This document shows, one piece after another, positions 27,726-39,687 of a DNA stretch of 64,000 nt; position 1 is the stretch's first letter; every line of letters begins with the position of its first letter. The stretch is from Rhipicephalus microplus (Eukaryota > Arthropoda > Arachnida > Ixodida > Ixodidae): the NCBI RefSeq assembly GCF_043290135.1, contig NC_134704.1, forward strand, positions 22,907,501 through 22,971,500. Direction: 5' to 3'. The notes below the pieces were generated by a model. That model saw only the letters and a program-made list of their open reading frames with translations, was not told the DNA's origin and made no database searches. The position numbers and the translations under genes were made by a program.

Positions 27726-27985
27726 CCCGCCGCGGTGGTCTAGTGGCTAAGGTCCTCGGCTGCTGACCCGCAGGTCAAGGGATCGAATGCCGGCTGCGGC
27801 GGCTGCATTTCCGATGGAGGCGGAAACGTTGTAGGCCCGTGTGCTCAGATTTGGGTGCACGTTAAAGAACCCCAAGAACTCGGCATTTCCGGAGCCCTCC
27901 ACTACGGCGTCTCTCATAATCATATGGTGGTTTTGGAACGTTAAAGCCCGCATATCAATCAATCAATCAATCAATCAATCATTTA
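27726..27985 (+). mobile_element. Ruka-type SINE, full length
   Basis: Head CCGCGGTGGTCTAGTGGCTA, B-box region GGTCAAGGGATCGAATGCC, full body and six or so AATC units. The body carries a private change, AAGAACTCGGCA, where other copies read CAGGTGGTCGAA. TSD is short or eroded. Confidence 0.92.
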
Positions 27986-28444
27986 TTCTACGTTCTCGAT
28001 CAGACTGAGCTTTTGATTTGTGCGAAGTTTTCGAGACGAAAGTTTAGTATACGGTCTGATTTCAAGCGTGGTCATGAAGCGTTTCCAGGGGAATTTGCGA
28101 TTAATATTTTTTGAGAATAAATCAAATGTGAATTGAACGGCGTCAGACGCGAATCAAATCAAATGCCGAACATGTTTTGGACAGTCTACAAATGCTACAT
28201 ACCTTAGGAGGGCTTTATCGGCATTACTATCAAACGATATTTGCATACTCATAGTCATAACATTGGATGGTTTATGCCATTACCCTGCACATAATAAGGC
28301 ATGATTTATTATGATAATGAAACGAGCATTGTCAAAATATACCGCGGGGATTTCAGCAGATGCTGCCACTGTCGTATAAAGTGTGTTACACAACAGTGAG
28401 TATATTAGCCCTTGTCCATACAAGTGTAAAGGATACTAACCGCC

Positions 28445-29100
28445 CGGAGCACAGAGAGAGAAAACTTAAGGAGAAAGGCAGGGAGGTTAACCAGGGCTGA
28501 GTCCCGGTAGGGTAGGCTACCCTGCACTGGGGAAGGGAAGAGGGGAAAGGAAAGTTATAGAGGAGGAGAGAAAAGGTCACTGACTGGGCCGACGCGTAAC
28601 ATTTTCACATCACAAACGATGAAACAGGCCGGTGTCTTTGAGAAAACGCGACAGCGCTTTCGTTGCCTTTCGCAATTGGGATGGCCAGTGCCACGGTCCC
28701 AATACTTTCTCGACAGTGAAATCACTTCTCTCCAGTTGATTCAAGACACTGCGCGAGTGAAGCCTCTCGGTTGTGTATGCCGGGCAGTATAACATAAGAT
28801 ATGTTCAATAGTCTCATCGATGGCGCAGTTGTGCACTCCGCGCTGTCGGCCATACCAATCTTAAATGAGTAGGCATTGGTGAAGGCTACGCGCAAACGCA
28901 GGCGACACAACACTGTACCTTCCTCCCTAGAAAGACCAGAGGGTACCCCGAGTCGTAGAGATGGGTCGAGAGAATACAGTCGATGATGTGCGAACTGTGA
29001 TGACTGCCACAGAAGAAAGCAATCTCGTATACGAAATACTGCAAGTAGGACCTTAAGGACTCTGGGGACGTAAATGTCTCTTTGGGTGCTCAAAGCCATT
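28445..29100 (-). mobile_element. RNase-H LINE family B, 3' part, decayed
   Basis: Minus-strand frames give SLDPSLRLGVPSGLSREE, LCRLRLRVAFTNAYSFKIGM and, after frameshifts, VEKVLGPWHWPS and ATKALSRFLKDTGLFHRL-stop. This matches the 3' ORF of the better copy at 35.9-36.7 kb. The 3' UTR (AGGGTAGGCTACCCTGCACT, CAGGGAGGTTAACC on +) ends near 28445 in a GA run. 5' truncated near 29100. Confidence 0.8.
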
Positions 29101-29648
29101 CAGACACGCAAAATTAATTAAGGCAAGTTATAATTTTTTTTTTCAAGGCACTGTAATTAGGAACTGAAAGTTGTTGACCATCTCAGCGGAACAAGTCACG
29201 CTGTGTGTTGTATTCCACTCCACTGCATATTGCTACGTAACGTTAGTTAAGCAACCTCAGAAGTACCAAATTTAGGGAGAAAACTTCGAATATTATAAAC
29301 GTGTAGTGTGCACTGTAAAATTGTCAATGAGCAATTATTTTCTGTAAAAATTATTAGAGTCTAAATGAAATACTGAGTGACTGTACATGAATGTACTGTG
29401 TATAACCGCCTCCAAGTGCTAGTTCAGTTTCTTGAATAGCCCACACAAGCCGAGTGACTCGACGCCGCTAACCAGGGTCGTTAAATGAACTGCGTCCTGA
29501 TTATCAGGGAGTCTGTCTATTAGATATTGAGTCATTCCCCGAGGCGATTCTTCCACACATCATTCTGCTTCTGCTATCTGCGACAAACCACTTATGGTTT
29601 TTTTTTTAATGCGAAGCCTTTCCTAGCGAACTTCGGCGACTTTGAGCG

Positions 29649-29754
<106 letters not shown>

Positions 29755-31300
29755 GCCGCCTACGACTTTCAGCTCTCCTAGCCATTTGGATAATGGTATA
29801 GATACCAAACTTGGTATGGCATAACATGACTGTATGAAGAACATATTTGACCAGTCGTGACATGAAAATCATGACATTTATGTCATGAATGTCATTATTT
29901 ACACTTTATGGTCCTGAAGCTCTTGCGGCGGTTTTGTTCACGTGGTATACGTTGCAAAACTGGTGTGGTATGACATGATTGCATGGCGAACACAAGCGAC
30001 AGACCCTAACATGAAAATCATGGCATGCGTGTCATGTAACAACATGACTACATGCCACGCTCATGATGCGCTCGCCGCCGTTTCGCTAGCGTCACATATA
30101 CCAAATTTGGTATTACGGTACGTGAATGGTTGACGAAGGTATGACTGGTGCAAACATGACAATTATTAGATGCGTGTCATGTAACAACATGACTACATGC
30201 CACGCTCATGATGCGCTGGCGGCAGTTTCGCTAGCTTCACTTATACCAAATTTGGTATTACGGGACGTGAATGGATGGCGAAGGTATGATACTGGTGCGA
30301 ACATGATAAACATGATATGCGTGTCATGTACCTACATGACTACGTGCTACACTCATGCGCTCGCGGCTGTTTCGCTAGCTTCCCATGTACCAAATTCAGA
30401 TTACGTGACGCTAACGAACCATATATGTCAATGACATATCCAAACATGATAACGACATGCGTGTCATGTAAGAACAGGACTACATGCCACACTCATGATG
30501 TGCTCGCGGCCGTTTATCTTTCTTCACATATGCCAAAATTGGTATTACATGACGTCAATAGATGACGAAGGTATGTGACTGGTGCAAACATAATCATAAG
30601 ATTCATGTCATGTGAGAACATGACTACATGCCAAAGTCAAGGCACCAATACAATTTGACGTGACAGGGTGCGTGTGCGCGCCGGAGTTCGTTTCGTCGCA
30701 TCAGGCTGGCGTTGCCACGCCAGGCGCCGGTCCTATACTCGCAGGCACGCACCAGCCGCACTGCTTTGCTTTGACGCATGCGCTTCTCAGCGCGTCCAGC
30801 GTTCTTCCGTCACGAAAAAAGGCATACGCAGTGCTGTCTGAATAACGCATCTGCGCGAAATGCATCATGTCGCATTTCACGCCGGTTGCCATCGGGTCGC
30901 GCCAACGGACGCTGGTCGCGCCGGTCGCTACTGGCGTGAGACTGTAGAGTTCTCGCGTTTTGTTAACGTATATCGTCACTGTGCCCAGCGTGCACGCGCG
31001 TCAACGTCACGTTGAAGTATATCAGGCCCTCAATGATGCACTCGCGGCCGTTTCGCTCGCTCCACATATAACAAATTTGGTGTTACGTGACGTCAATGGA
31101 TGACGAAGGTAAATCACTGGTGCAAACATAACAATCATGACACGCGTGTCATGCAAGAACATGACAACATACCACGTTCACAGCGTGCTCACGGCCGTTC
31201 CGCCAGCTTTGCATACATTAAATTTGGCATCACGTGACGTGATATAATCACGAAGGTAAACGACACATCCAAACATGATAATCATGACAGGGAAATAGTG
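29755..31300 (+). repeat. Tandem repeat of about 145 bp (minisatellite-bearing element)
   Basis: The block TGCGTGTCATGTAA-(a/g)-AACATGACTACATGCC recurs with GTCATG at about 30031, 30176, 30323, 30463 and 30606, giving spacings of roughly 140-147 bp. Each unit also has GCTCGCGGCCGTTTCGCTAG, ATACCAAATTTGGTATTACG and GATGACGAAGGTATG. Two further units follow at 31020-31290 after a non-repeat insertion (about 30645-31020). Units contain short palindromes (ACCAAATTTGGT, ATGACATGCGTGTCAT). With the adjacent TATC array and a single-copy head (TAGCCGCCTACGACTTTC), this looks like a non-autonomous Helitron/Helentron-style element with an internal minisatellite; that class is inference. Confidence 0.75.
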
Positions 31301-33360
31301 CACGGCATAATTTACCTCCACCTTGTAACGTTGTGGTGATTTTAAAGTGACATATCAAACTCCCTCATTCGTTTTTCACATATCATCGATTTCCACTGTA
31401 CGTGGGATCTGTTTTTTTTTTTTTTTCTGCTGTCTACGGATTTTGAAGTGTCTGTTGAACACTTCGTGGAAATTTTCCACGTGCTCCAGGGATTAGTCGG
31501 GCAGTGCCGCTTCCCTAGCGTAGGCGCACGTGGAACGTATAACGCGGTCGCACGCATTCCCCCTAGCTACAATTTGGATTCCCCGGAGATGCTGTCGTGA
31601 TATCGTGCCTCATCGGGCTTAAGCGAGGAGAGCGTCGCATGTCCTTCAAATAGGGCGGAGCTACCCGAATGTGGGACACGCGAACGATTGTGTTCATGGA
31701 GACGGAGTAAGAAAGGAATCCGGGGGCGCGGTAATCTGACGAAAAAACCTGACTTATCTCTTCGAAGCAGAAACTGTTGCCCGACATGGTCGTTCTGGAA
31801 AACTATGTCGCTCATTGTCGGTGACGTGTACGTTTGCCCCGCGATGGTATACGCTTACGCCCTAGTTTGCGGATCTCGAGGAGAGCTATATCGTGTGGTG
31901 TGCTCTTACAGACTCTGATTCACCACATCCGCTACAGCATACTCTTAGCTTTGAGCTATAGTTCGTGAACCAATGTCTCGCTTTTTAAATTGCAAATCTA
32001 TCAACGCTTCAGTGGCTGATGTCCGGCATTCACATATTAAATATTTTTAAAAAATTTTCTCAGTGAAACGTGTCAATAGATGATCTCAAGAGACCAAGTC
32101 TCAACAGACCGAGTATAAGAATCCGTACTGCATTAGCTCGGACCGCTTTGGTTAAGTTGTCGAGCTTGAATGATGCTATACTGTCACGATATTGCATTCT
32201 TCTCTTTCGTTCGTTTACAGCTCCTTGTTCTTGTTCTTGTTGCCCTTAACTTGTGGCTCATACCCACTGTGACGTATCGGCCAATAATTGACTCCTTTCC
32301 CATTCCCAAGTAGTGGGTAGACAACCGGAGTTCTTCCTGCTAAATCTTCCTATCTTTCTTCATTCCTCTCTCACACCATCCGCCATTTCTAAAATAGAAT
32401 TGCCTTATATTGCGACTGATACATCGCTGTTTCACTGGTATTGATCAGCCGGAAAGTCCGTATCAATGGTCAAGAGCTTGATAATCCTTTTATGGCATTC
32501 TATAACTTGTGAACTTTCCCATCTGTCGACATGCTTAGAGCGGGACTTAGCTATCTAAGTCTAAATAGCGTCCACAACATATCCAGCGCCACTGCAGCAC
32601 CCACGTCTATACACGTTCACAGTGGTGCTCAACTCTCAGTCTTAGCTACAAAAGACGTTTCTCACCGTGCATGGTTGATGAGGCAGTGAATGATTTATGC
32701 GTTCGCAATTTCGTAGAGAGTGACCAAGAGAACTAGGTGTCGCTTCCAGCCTACTCCTCTTCGGTTCGCAAAGCGTGCTTGTAAACCAGAATTAGTCGCA
32801 GAAAAACAGACAAGAAAGCTCCTTCCGCGTTTAAATTTTGCTTTCTGCACCACACAGCAAGAGATGGAAAATGTTGTGGAATTCGCAAAACGCGGAAGGC
32901 CTGCCTGCCCCTCTCTGACAGTATGCAGTGGGTGCGGGAGTTAGCGGCACGTGTACCTACAAGGGGTAGGTCTCAGGACCACCTCGGGAAGGTACGTTTC
33001 TTGTGCCCACAGCACACGGGAACCAGCGAGCCTATAGCCCCTCTCGCGTTTTATTTTTGGATACAGTGCCATGCCGGGTGAACGGCAAGCATTGCGTCTC
33101 ATGCGAGATTCATGTCGCCCAGCGAACACAGTCGCGCGCACGAGACGACCCACATGTGCGGCGACGGGATGACGCTTCCTCATTTCGCACGATCACCACG
33201 CTTCAACGACTCGGCGAGTGAAGTGGTGAACGCGCATGCCGCGCCACTGCCGGTGGTCACGCACTCCTCTCCCTTTTCATGTGCACACGCGCACAAACTC
33301 TGTCGCTCGTGGCACCTTTCGCTGTTCATTTGCATCGTCTTCTTCTCGTCCTCTGAAGTG
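31300..33360. other. Intergenic and promoter-upstream region of gene 2
   Basis: No recognised gene. From about 32940 the sequence becomes GC-richer (AGCGGCACGTG and similar) toward the gene 2 TATA box. ORFs at 33003-33591 span the TATA/exon 1 region and are not credible proteins. Confidence 0.4.
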
Positions 33361-33364
33361 CTCG

Positions 33365-33371
33365 TATATAA
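33365..33371 (+). promoter_or_regulatory. TATA box of gene 2
   Basis: TATATAA in CTCGTATATAAGAAAA, 114-120 nt upstream of the gene 2 ATG. Confidence 0.65.
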
Positions 33372-33484
33372 GAAAAAACTGCGCGCCGAAACCCTCGAGC
33401 TGAAGAGCGTGTCACGTTGTATCGTGCAGATCTCCGTCGAACCTGTTTATTCCTATAGTCCCGTCCACCTTGTGCACATACACC

Positions 33485-36400
33485 ATGAAAGCCGTGAGTA
33501 TAACGACGGGGAAAGAAACCGTTATGGCTTTTTTGTTGCTAAATCAAATAGATTGCAAGCGTATAAGCTGCGCGGTACACATCTGCCATGAATTCCTTGT
33601 ATGACAATGTCCCGAAAAATGGTGTAACTTCTCGATCAGCTAAATAGGTGGTGGTTGACAGGTATGGTATTCTTAACATTATGGAGGTGCGTTGTAGTGT
33701 ATCGCAATGACAATGTCACTCGCGGAGTCGCTTTTGGAATCTAAGACACAACAGATGCGTGAATTTATAAATTGAACTTCTCGAGCGGTCTAGAGGAATC
33801 TTTGTACGAACTCGGGGTGTAGTAACTTGACAGAAACGAATCATTAGAGCCTGCTTCGATTATCGCATTTAGATCTGGGGGCCTTTAGAATGAAGCATGT
33901 TAGTGTAAGAAAGAGATAGGGAGAGAAAGAGCTTATAAATCGTAATAAATTATGGTTATTCATTCACAAGCACCGTATTTAAAAGATTTCTCGTTTTATG
34001 CCATCGGTGCTCCAAGATTTCTCGCGAGCGGCTTTGCTTCATGTAACCGCGCACCTGTGGAGCGTCCAATCGGCATCTTTCTATGAGCTCTATTTTTCAC
34101 CGCGTGCTGATATCACACGGATAAGAAATGCATACGTACAGTGCTGCAACAGCTTTCGCCGTTCGCTGAAATAATCAACGTGCAATCGCTTGTTTCAGAA
34201 GTCTCGCCATGTCTTACACGCTAATCTCTAAGCTTGTCGATTTACAACTGTCAGCGCGCGTTTCCCCGTACACGTGCTGACTAATCTGACATGATTAGTG
34301 GCTTGTCGAGCTGTGTTGTCCTCCTCCGAAGTGTTAATGCGGCCTGCACGACGTCGTTAGCGCTACATGCAACGAAGTCGGCGAGCTCCAGTTACTCGAA
34401 ACAGGCGGGTCGGGGCGTATCGTTCTACCCTTCGGAAGCCTTGGGAAAAGCGCGCGGCAAATCCCGCTTCAGGCTATATACTGCGGTGGCTACAGCTCTT
34501 CTCCAGTGTAAAGCAGCGGTGGCGTGTTTGTCGAGTCGGGCTCTAGATGCTAACCCGCGACACCGTTTTCGACTTATCACGAATCGATACAAGCCCGTTC
34601 AAGCCGAATGCTATGGCACCCAAGCGATCGCTCCACAGTGGGAGACAAAGACGGCACGGCAGTATCTCGAAGTATGCGGTTCTTGGTTTACGTGTTCCGT
34701 TTGCCTCTCGGCTGCGATACAACGTTCACCTTCTATTCGTTATCGCCGCGCGTCTTTCGCTCGCCCATCTGCAGCATCGCAAACGCTTCAGGCAAGTTAA
34801 ACAGTATACATGGTACGATTCCTAAAAAGGATGCTGCAAGCAATGCCGATAGTACACTTTGGTATCTCCTCGTTCGGCTGCTATTTAAAAACGCCCGCGG
34901 CTCGACACTTCAGTGGCCCTGGTGGGCAAGGTATATACCGATTTCTTCGGGGAAAATGGAGCGGAAAGTGAGCGAGAAATCGAGCGGCACATCGAAGAAC
35001 GTGTGTGTGTATGCCCGGTGGATGTTTTTCACCTCTCCATTCTTGCACAAGTACAAAGAGCGGCTCACGGCGACGACGCTGGTACTGTCGTACCAAGCCG
35101 CGTTATAGTGCGACGGAGCACGCGCAGTTTTCTAAAGCCTTCAGTCATATTGTTAATGGTCTTTTGGCACCTAAGTGGACATCTGGGCACGTTGGTGTTC
35201 CATGATGAAGAATGGTAAAGCGCACTGAAAACGAGGACACTAGGAGGGCACACACGCGCATATGCGCTATGTATGTGTGTGTGTGTGTGTGTGTGTGCCT
35301 TCCTTGTGTCCTCGTTTTTGCCCTCCACTACGGCGTCTCTCATAATCATATGGTGGTTTTGGGACGTTAAACCCCGTGTATCAATCAATCAATCAATCAT
35401 GTCCTCTTTTTTAGTGCATTATTACCATTCTTCACCTTTTGGCACCGTTTGGTTTGTTTGGCCCCCTTTCAGTCAAGTTTTATTTGGCCATGCATAGACG
35501 TGCCAATGAAGAAACATTGAGAAACCCGATGTTACACAAAATTCAAATCAAATCAAATCAAACACAATTTTATTTCAACATTTGTACAATGTTGAGGACC
35601 ATGAACAAGAAGCCAGCAAAGCTTGGCAAGGTTCATGGCCCCAATGCACTAATATTGAAACTTTAGCACTCGAAAAGGGACAGCGAAAAAGACGAAGCAG
35701 GATGAAGTGTATACAACACGCCCAAACGCTAACTCTAAAAATAATTGGAGAAGTTAGGGAAAGGGATCTTACTAAAGAAAAGATGGCGTGGGTAGTGCGC
35801 AATTCCCCAATCCTTTTTTTTTTCTTTACGTATTTCTTTCATGGTGTCTCAACGCAATGCTAATTAGTTTATGCGTTACAACTGCGTCACAATGAACATA
35901 ACGCGTTCTTACAGGTCCTTAATACAATCTCTGAAAGTTCGAAGAGCACGAGGCATGATATTATATATCAATGGCTGCCTGGACATATCGGTATTACCGG
36001 AAATCAATTAGCCGATGATGCAGCCCGCTTAGCCCATGAAGGAACCCGTGTAGTCCCGATTCCTCTATCAAGGAATGATGCAGCACGACAACTTTACCTG
36101 CTGGCTCGAGATCTCACACGCACGTTCTGGTCGTCTACCAGCTTCCAAAGGTGTCAATTTTATGAACTGGATCCTTCGCTCAAGCTAAAGCTACCATCAC
36201 AACTTTCCCGCTCTGATGTGACACTGTTATGCCGCCTTTGGTTGGGTGTTGCATTTACAAAGGTGTACTCCTTTCGCATTGGTATGGCAGACACTCCTAC
36301 ATGCGACTACTGCGGAGCTGAAGAGACCATCGAACACGTCCTGTGCAGCTGCACTTGCTACGACACACAGCGGTGCCAGCTCCGGATGGTTTTGAATCAA

Positions 36401-36674
36401 CTTGACCCCGGACCACTTTGTGTGCAGAAGATACTAGGACCTTGGGCATCTGCCTCAGTTGCGCAGAAGGCGACTAAAGCACTGCTACTTTACTTAAAGT
36501 CAACAAACTTGAGCGACCGCCTGTAGACTGTGTGTGATCCCCGAGTGTGCTCGTGATTGTGTGAACCTTCTCATCTCTCTGCAACCTCTTTTCTCCCCTT
36601 CATCCCTTCCCCAGTGCAGGGTAGCAAACCAGATTTGCGTCTGGTTAACCTCCCTGCCTTTCTTTGCATCTTTA

Positions 36675-36714
<40 letters not shown>

Positions 36715-37664
36715 GAAGAGCGAGGTGTTTCTAGTTTTCCCGGCACAATTCGTGATGACAGCAGTCTGTTAGTATGGCGTCATGAGAAGAAAAGTTCTTG
36801 ATTGGTTCACTATATGCACGAGGAATATTAGTAGTGAATCGTCTCGCATTTCGCTGAGTCATTCAGCTCGTTCTGCACTGTCAATCTCGCACGACTATCA
36901 CGCGCGATCAACTGAGTTCACTCTGTTTCGCGCGTTTTTCGACTGCGCATGCGTAGATAACATCTTGTAGCTGAAAAGCGTGAATTTCTAATGTACTCAA
37001 CGCTTAGTTCGAAAGCTAGAAAGGAGGAGTAGGAACGGCGTTGTTTCAGCCGACGTAACAGTTCCGCGTTTGATATTACAGACGGGGAATGAGGCCGGTA
37101 TCCCTGAGAAAACGCAACCGCGCTTCAGTTGCCTTTCGGAATTGTGGTGGGACGCTCCGTGGTCTCAGCATCTCCTCGGGGTGCGTTCGAAGTCGCAAGA
37201 GCTGAGACTATAGGCAGATATAGATGTACTGCCCATATTTCCCATGATGACTGAACGAACGTGGTGCCACTGTTCGCACCAGTAAATACTGAAGGAAACT
37301 ATAAGCTTTATAGGGGCGTTTTAAGATTCTTTTGTGATGTGATCCTTTTATTGCCCTCTGTCGTTGCATAATTTCCTCTTACTCTCAGCTGCAGCTCGTG
37401 TTCGTCTTCGTCGCTGCTGCGTGCGTCTGCGACGCCAGTGTGCTGCCCGCGGCAGTGCCGGCGGCCCCGTTGGTGGCTGCTGCCCCTATTCCAGCACCGT
37501 ATGTCCTGCACCACGCGCCGCTGGTTCACCACCCCGTCGTAGCTCACCCTGCGCCAGCTCCCGTATTGGCAGCGGCATTGCCTGCCTACTCGTACACGTA
37601 CACGTCACTCGCCCAGACGCATCCCGTTGCCGCCGCTGCACCGCTTCACGTGGTTGGAAAGTAG
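33485..37664 (+). CDS. Gene 2: small secreted Ala/Pro/Val/His-rich cuticle-type protein, 94 aa
   Basis: Exon 1 is ATG AAA GCC (33485-33493) followed by donor GTGAGT. The main exon starts at 37389 after acceptor TTACTCTCAG and reads in phase to the stop at 37662-37664. The product starts MKALQLVFVFVAAACVCDA (signal peptide). The mature part is made of AAPLV/APIPAP/HHAPLVHHP blocks, the motif PAYSYTYTSLAQTHP and the end PLHVVGK. The exon continues to 37714, where CAG|GTGAGT suggests a 3' UTR intron; the next good acceptor is TTTGTGCAG at 38823. Composition and the SYxY motif fit arthropod cuticular proteins; no Rebers-Riddiford motif is seen. Intron 1 is 3.9 kb and contains a fold-back, a SINE and a LINE. 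Pairing of exon 1 with the main exon over that distance is inferred from the shared gene architecture and intact phase. Confidence 0.75.
35207..35434. repeat. Fold-back element, copy C, with a SINE inserted in its right arm
   Basis: Left arm 35207-35255 (GAAGAATGGTAAAGCGCACT, AAACGAGGACACTAGG) is the reverse complement of the right arm once the SINE at 35320-35399 is removed (CCTTCCTTGTGTCCTCGTTT, then TTTTTAGTGCATTATTACCA, TTCTTC). The loop is an imperfect GT/AC tract. Core GCGCACTG resembles the GCGC core of copies A, B and D. Confidence 0.8.
35320..35399 (+). mobile_element. 5'-truncated Ruka-type SINE in the fold-back arm, with TSD
   Basis: Starts at GCCCTCCACTACGGCG and ends in (AATC)n. 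TGTCCTCGTTTTT (35307-35319) and TGTCCTCTTTTTT (35400-35412) are a 13-bp target duplication with one difference. Confidence 0.9.
35537..35810 (-). mobile_element. Probable LINE 3' end with (TTTGA)n tail
   Basis: AATCAAATCAAATCAAACAC (tail in reverse) followed by AATTTTATTTCAACATTTGTAC. A plus-strand relative with the same GTACAT..AAATAACA..(TTGATT)n end lies at about 53040-53100. No coding part is recognised. Confidence 0.45.
35915..36715 (+). mobile_element. RNase-H LINE family B, 3' ORF segment open for 204 codons
   Basis: From 35915 a single frame is open to the stop at 36524-36526. It begins inside an RNase H domain (IIYQWLPGHIGITGNQLADD, the HxGxxGNExAD motif with H, N and D present), then has LLCRLWLGVAFTKVYSFRIG and a Cys/His cluster CDYCGAEETIEHVLCSC typical of the C-terminus of I-type LINEs. 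The 3' UTR includes CAGTGCAGGGTAGCAAACC and GTTAACCTCCCTGCC and ends in a (TC)n tract. 5' truncated at an AG just before 35915. Lies in intron 1 of gene 2 in the same orientation. Confidence 0.88.
36676..36715. repeat. (TC)n tract at the LINE 3' end
   Basis: Near-pure CT dinucleotides, likely the tail of the family B LINE. Confidence 0.9.
37080..37230 (-). mobile_element. RNase-H LINE family B, short fragment
   Basis: Plus-strand GAATGAGGCCGGTATCCCTG, AGAAAACGCAACCGCGCTTC and TTGCCTTTCGGAATTG parallel 28621-28680 (minus-strand LINE B C-terminus). It is a small decayed piece in intron 1 of gene 2. Confidence 0.65.
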
Positions 37665-38616
37665 AGCTCGCCTAAGCGTATAGCCGGAAGCGGGTAAAGG
37701 CTCCAGCTGTACAGGTGAGTGCACGTTTTCTTGATTAACGGCTGTTAACATGGGACGCTCGTCACAAAGACATCTTTATCCGGCCAGCTCATGGGATCCC
37801 CATTTTTCAAGCTTCTTTTTTTCGTGTTATTGTGGCCTAATTCGATCGAGCATACTTTCCGACTCAGCTAAAGGGAGTCAGCAACGCTGGCTCGGCGTAT
37901 TCTTTGGTTCAACAATACACTTCAGCAACTAGGGGCGCGTTGCCAGGTTTTTTTTTTTTTTCAGGGAAGAAAGAATCCGACCTTTGGGTCAAGGGAAGGG
38001 AGGAAGGGTTCCGACTCTCCAAAACACTTCAATAGCTAGGTCACTGCCAGCGTTGAAGCAATTTATTGGCGAGCAGTTCCGTCTCCATCACCTTAGGTGA
38101 AAATGATCGTCATCGCTGGCCATTGGCATTGTTCCCAGCTTTGCGTGTGCTGTTTTTAAGTGTATGATACTTAATGAAATTATTAGTTATTTTTGTTTAA
38201 ATACTATTTAACGTTCACTTATGGTCGCTGAAGACAAAGCCAAGTGTGCACTAAAAATTGATGTCTTTGAATAACGCTTGCTCAGGATTTTCTCCTTCAC
38301 AGGGAACGGGGGTGGGTGAAGGTTTGTTGCAGCCTGCGCTCCTTTTAAACTATTGTATAGAGTTGACCTTGCGCCCCCCCCCCCCCCAAAAAAAAAAAAG
38401 TGACTAGGTGTCCCCTGCTACGTGAGCACGTTTCTGCCTTCAAGTTCCGCAGGCATTTCGTGTTCTATACTTCTCGCTGGTCTGGTGCATACGGTTATTA
38501 TTAAACTCAGCGTGCGACATCCTCCATGCGGTTGTTCACCATCTGGCAACCACGGGCCGTTGACAGGTTGCCAGGCGTCCGCGTACAGCACTCAACTCCC
38601 GATAGCTATCGCGAGT

Positions 38617-38760
38617 CAATCAATCAATCAGTTTATTATCATGTCATAAAAGAATGTTACAAGGAGTAAAATATACAGAAGAGGGTCCCAAAGTACAAGA
38701 CTGCAACGGGACCCTCGCTGCAACGGGACCGTCGTCAGAGATCGGTGATGCGAACGATCG
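38617..38760 (-). mobile_element. Possible LINE 3' end with (AATC)-type tail
   Basis: TCAATCAATCAATCAGTTTATTATC on + is an (ATTG)n-type tail in reverse followed by UTR-like sequence. Because the Ruka-type SINE also ends in (AATC)n, this could be the 3' end of the LINE that mobilises it, but no coding sequence confirms it. Within the proposed 3' UTR intron of gene 2. Confidence 0.3.
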
Positions 38761-38823
38761 ACTCGACCTTCAATGCCACTATGCGCGTCCCTGAATTTTG
38801 TGCGATGACCTTTCTTTGTGCAG

Positions 38824-39010
38824 GGAACGGAGTCCAGGTTGCCCAAGCGATCGCAGCGCAACAGTGCTCCATCCACGGGAATAAACGGCGCCGGAAAAAA
38901 GCAGTGTCTCCACCGAAGACAAGCGTGTAACGACTCTACAAAGAATATTGTTTCGAGAAATGTGACGCATTGAAGAGTGGTACTATATATGAAAGCAATA
39001 AAAGCATTCC
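38824..39010 (+). other. Candidate 3' UTR exon of gene 2 with poly(A) signal
   Basis: Acceptor CTTTCTTTGTGCAG ends at 38823. Poly(A) candidates are AATAAA at about 38880 and 38997-39002 (GCAATAAAAGC). Linking it to the donor at 37715 is inferred from the same arrangement in gene 1. Confidence 0.5.
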
Positions 39011-39687
39011 AGGGGATGTAAAAATTTTTTTGACTTACTATCTGATCAGATCTACGTTTTCTGGTGGCTAGTGAGACCTCATCAGATATACCTGCTAAAC
39101 ACGAAATTCATGCGGTGTGAAAGGTAGTCTATACTTTCATTTTTTTTCAATTTTTTTTTACAATAACAGAAATAGCGAGTTATTTCTTATGCCTGTTTTC
39201 GCACCCTATGCTAAATATAATACTGACGCTAAGTCATCAATCGGATCTAAGCGCGACTAATCAAAGCGCTAGCATTCTGAAAAATCAATGTGATGCGCAT
39301 GTCCAGGAAACGCATAATCATCGTTGTCATGAAGCATTCCTTTTGACTGCCCCGATATATTTCCTTCGTGAACGTTTGAGAAGTGTCGTCTACATCTCAC
39401 ACACAAACAACTCGTAGACAACAGTGTCTTACAAACCCGTTTCATTTTCTTTGATGACATTCAGGATATCTATACGAATGCAAACGTTGCTACGAGGTTC
39501 AAACTTTGTTGGAGTAGATGAGACCACCTGACGCCAACTGATAACACGTGGTGACTATTTGCACAAACACCAATTATACTACAGTCAGTGCTGTCTATTG
39601 TGACACAGAGAGGCACTGCAAAGCTGTATAGTTATCGACAAATGCTCAACGCAGCAGTATGGAAACGGTAAACACACAGAATACTTT
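39003..39687. other. Intergenic, nothing recognised
   Basis: AT-rich; short ORFs only. Confidence 0.4.

Noticed and set aside
29755..31300. CRISPR-like repeat array
   Set aside because: Eukaryotic context; units are about 145 bp and diverge throughout, with no short constant repeat separated by unique spacers.
34291..35108. Overlapping 90-169 codon plus frames in intron 1 of gene 2
   Set aside because: Three frames open at once, no domain and no splice context; likely chance in a GC-richer stretch.
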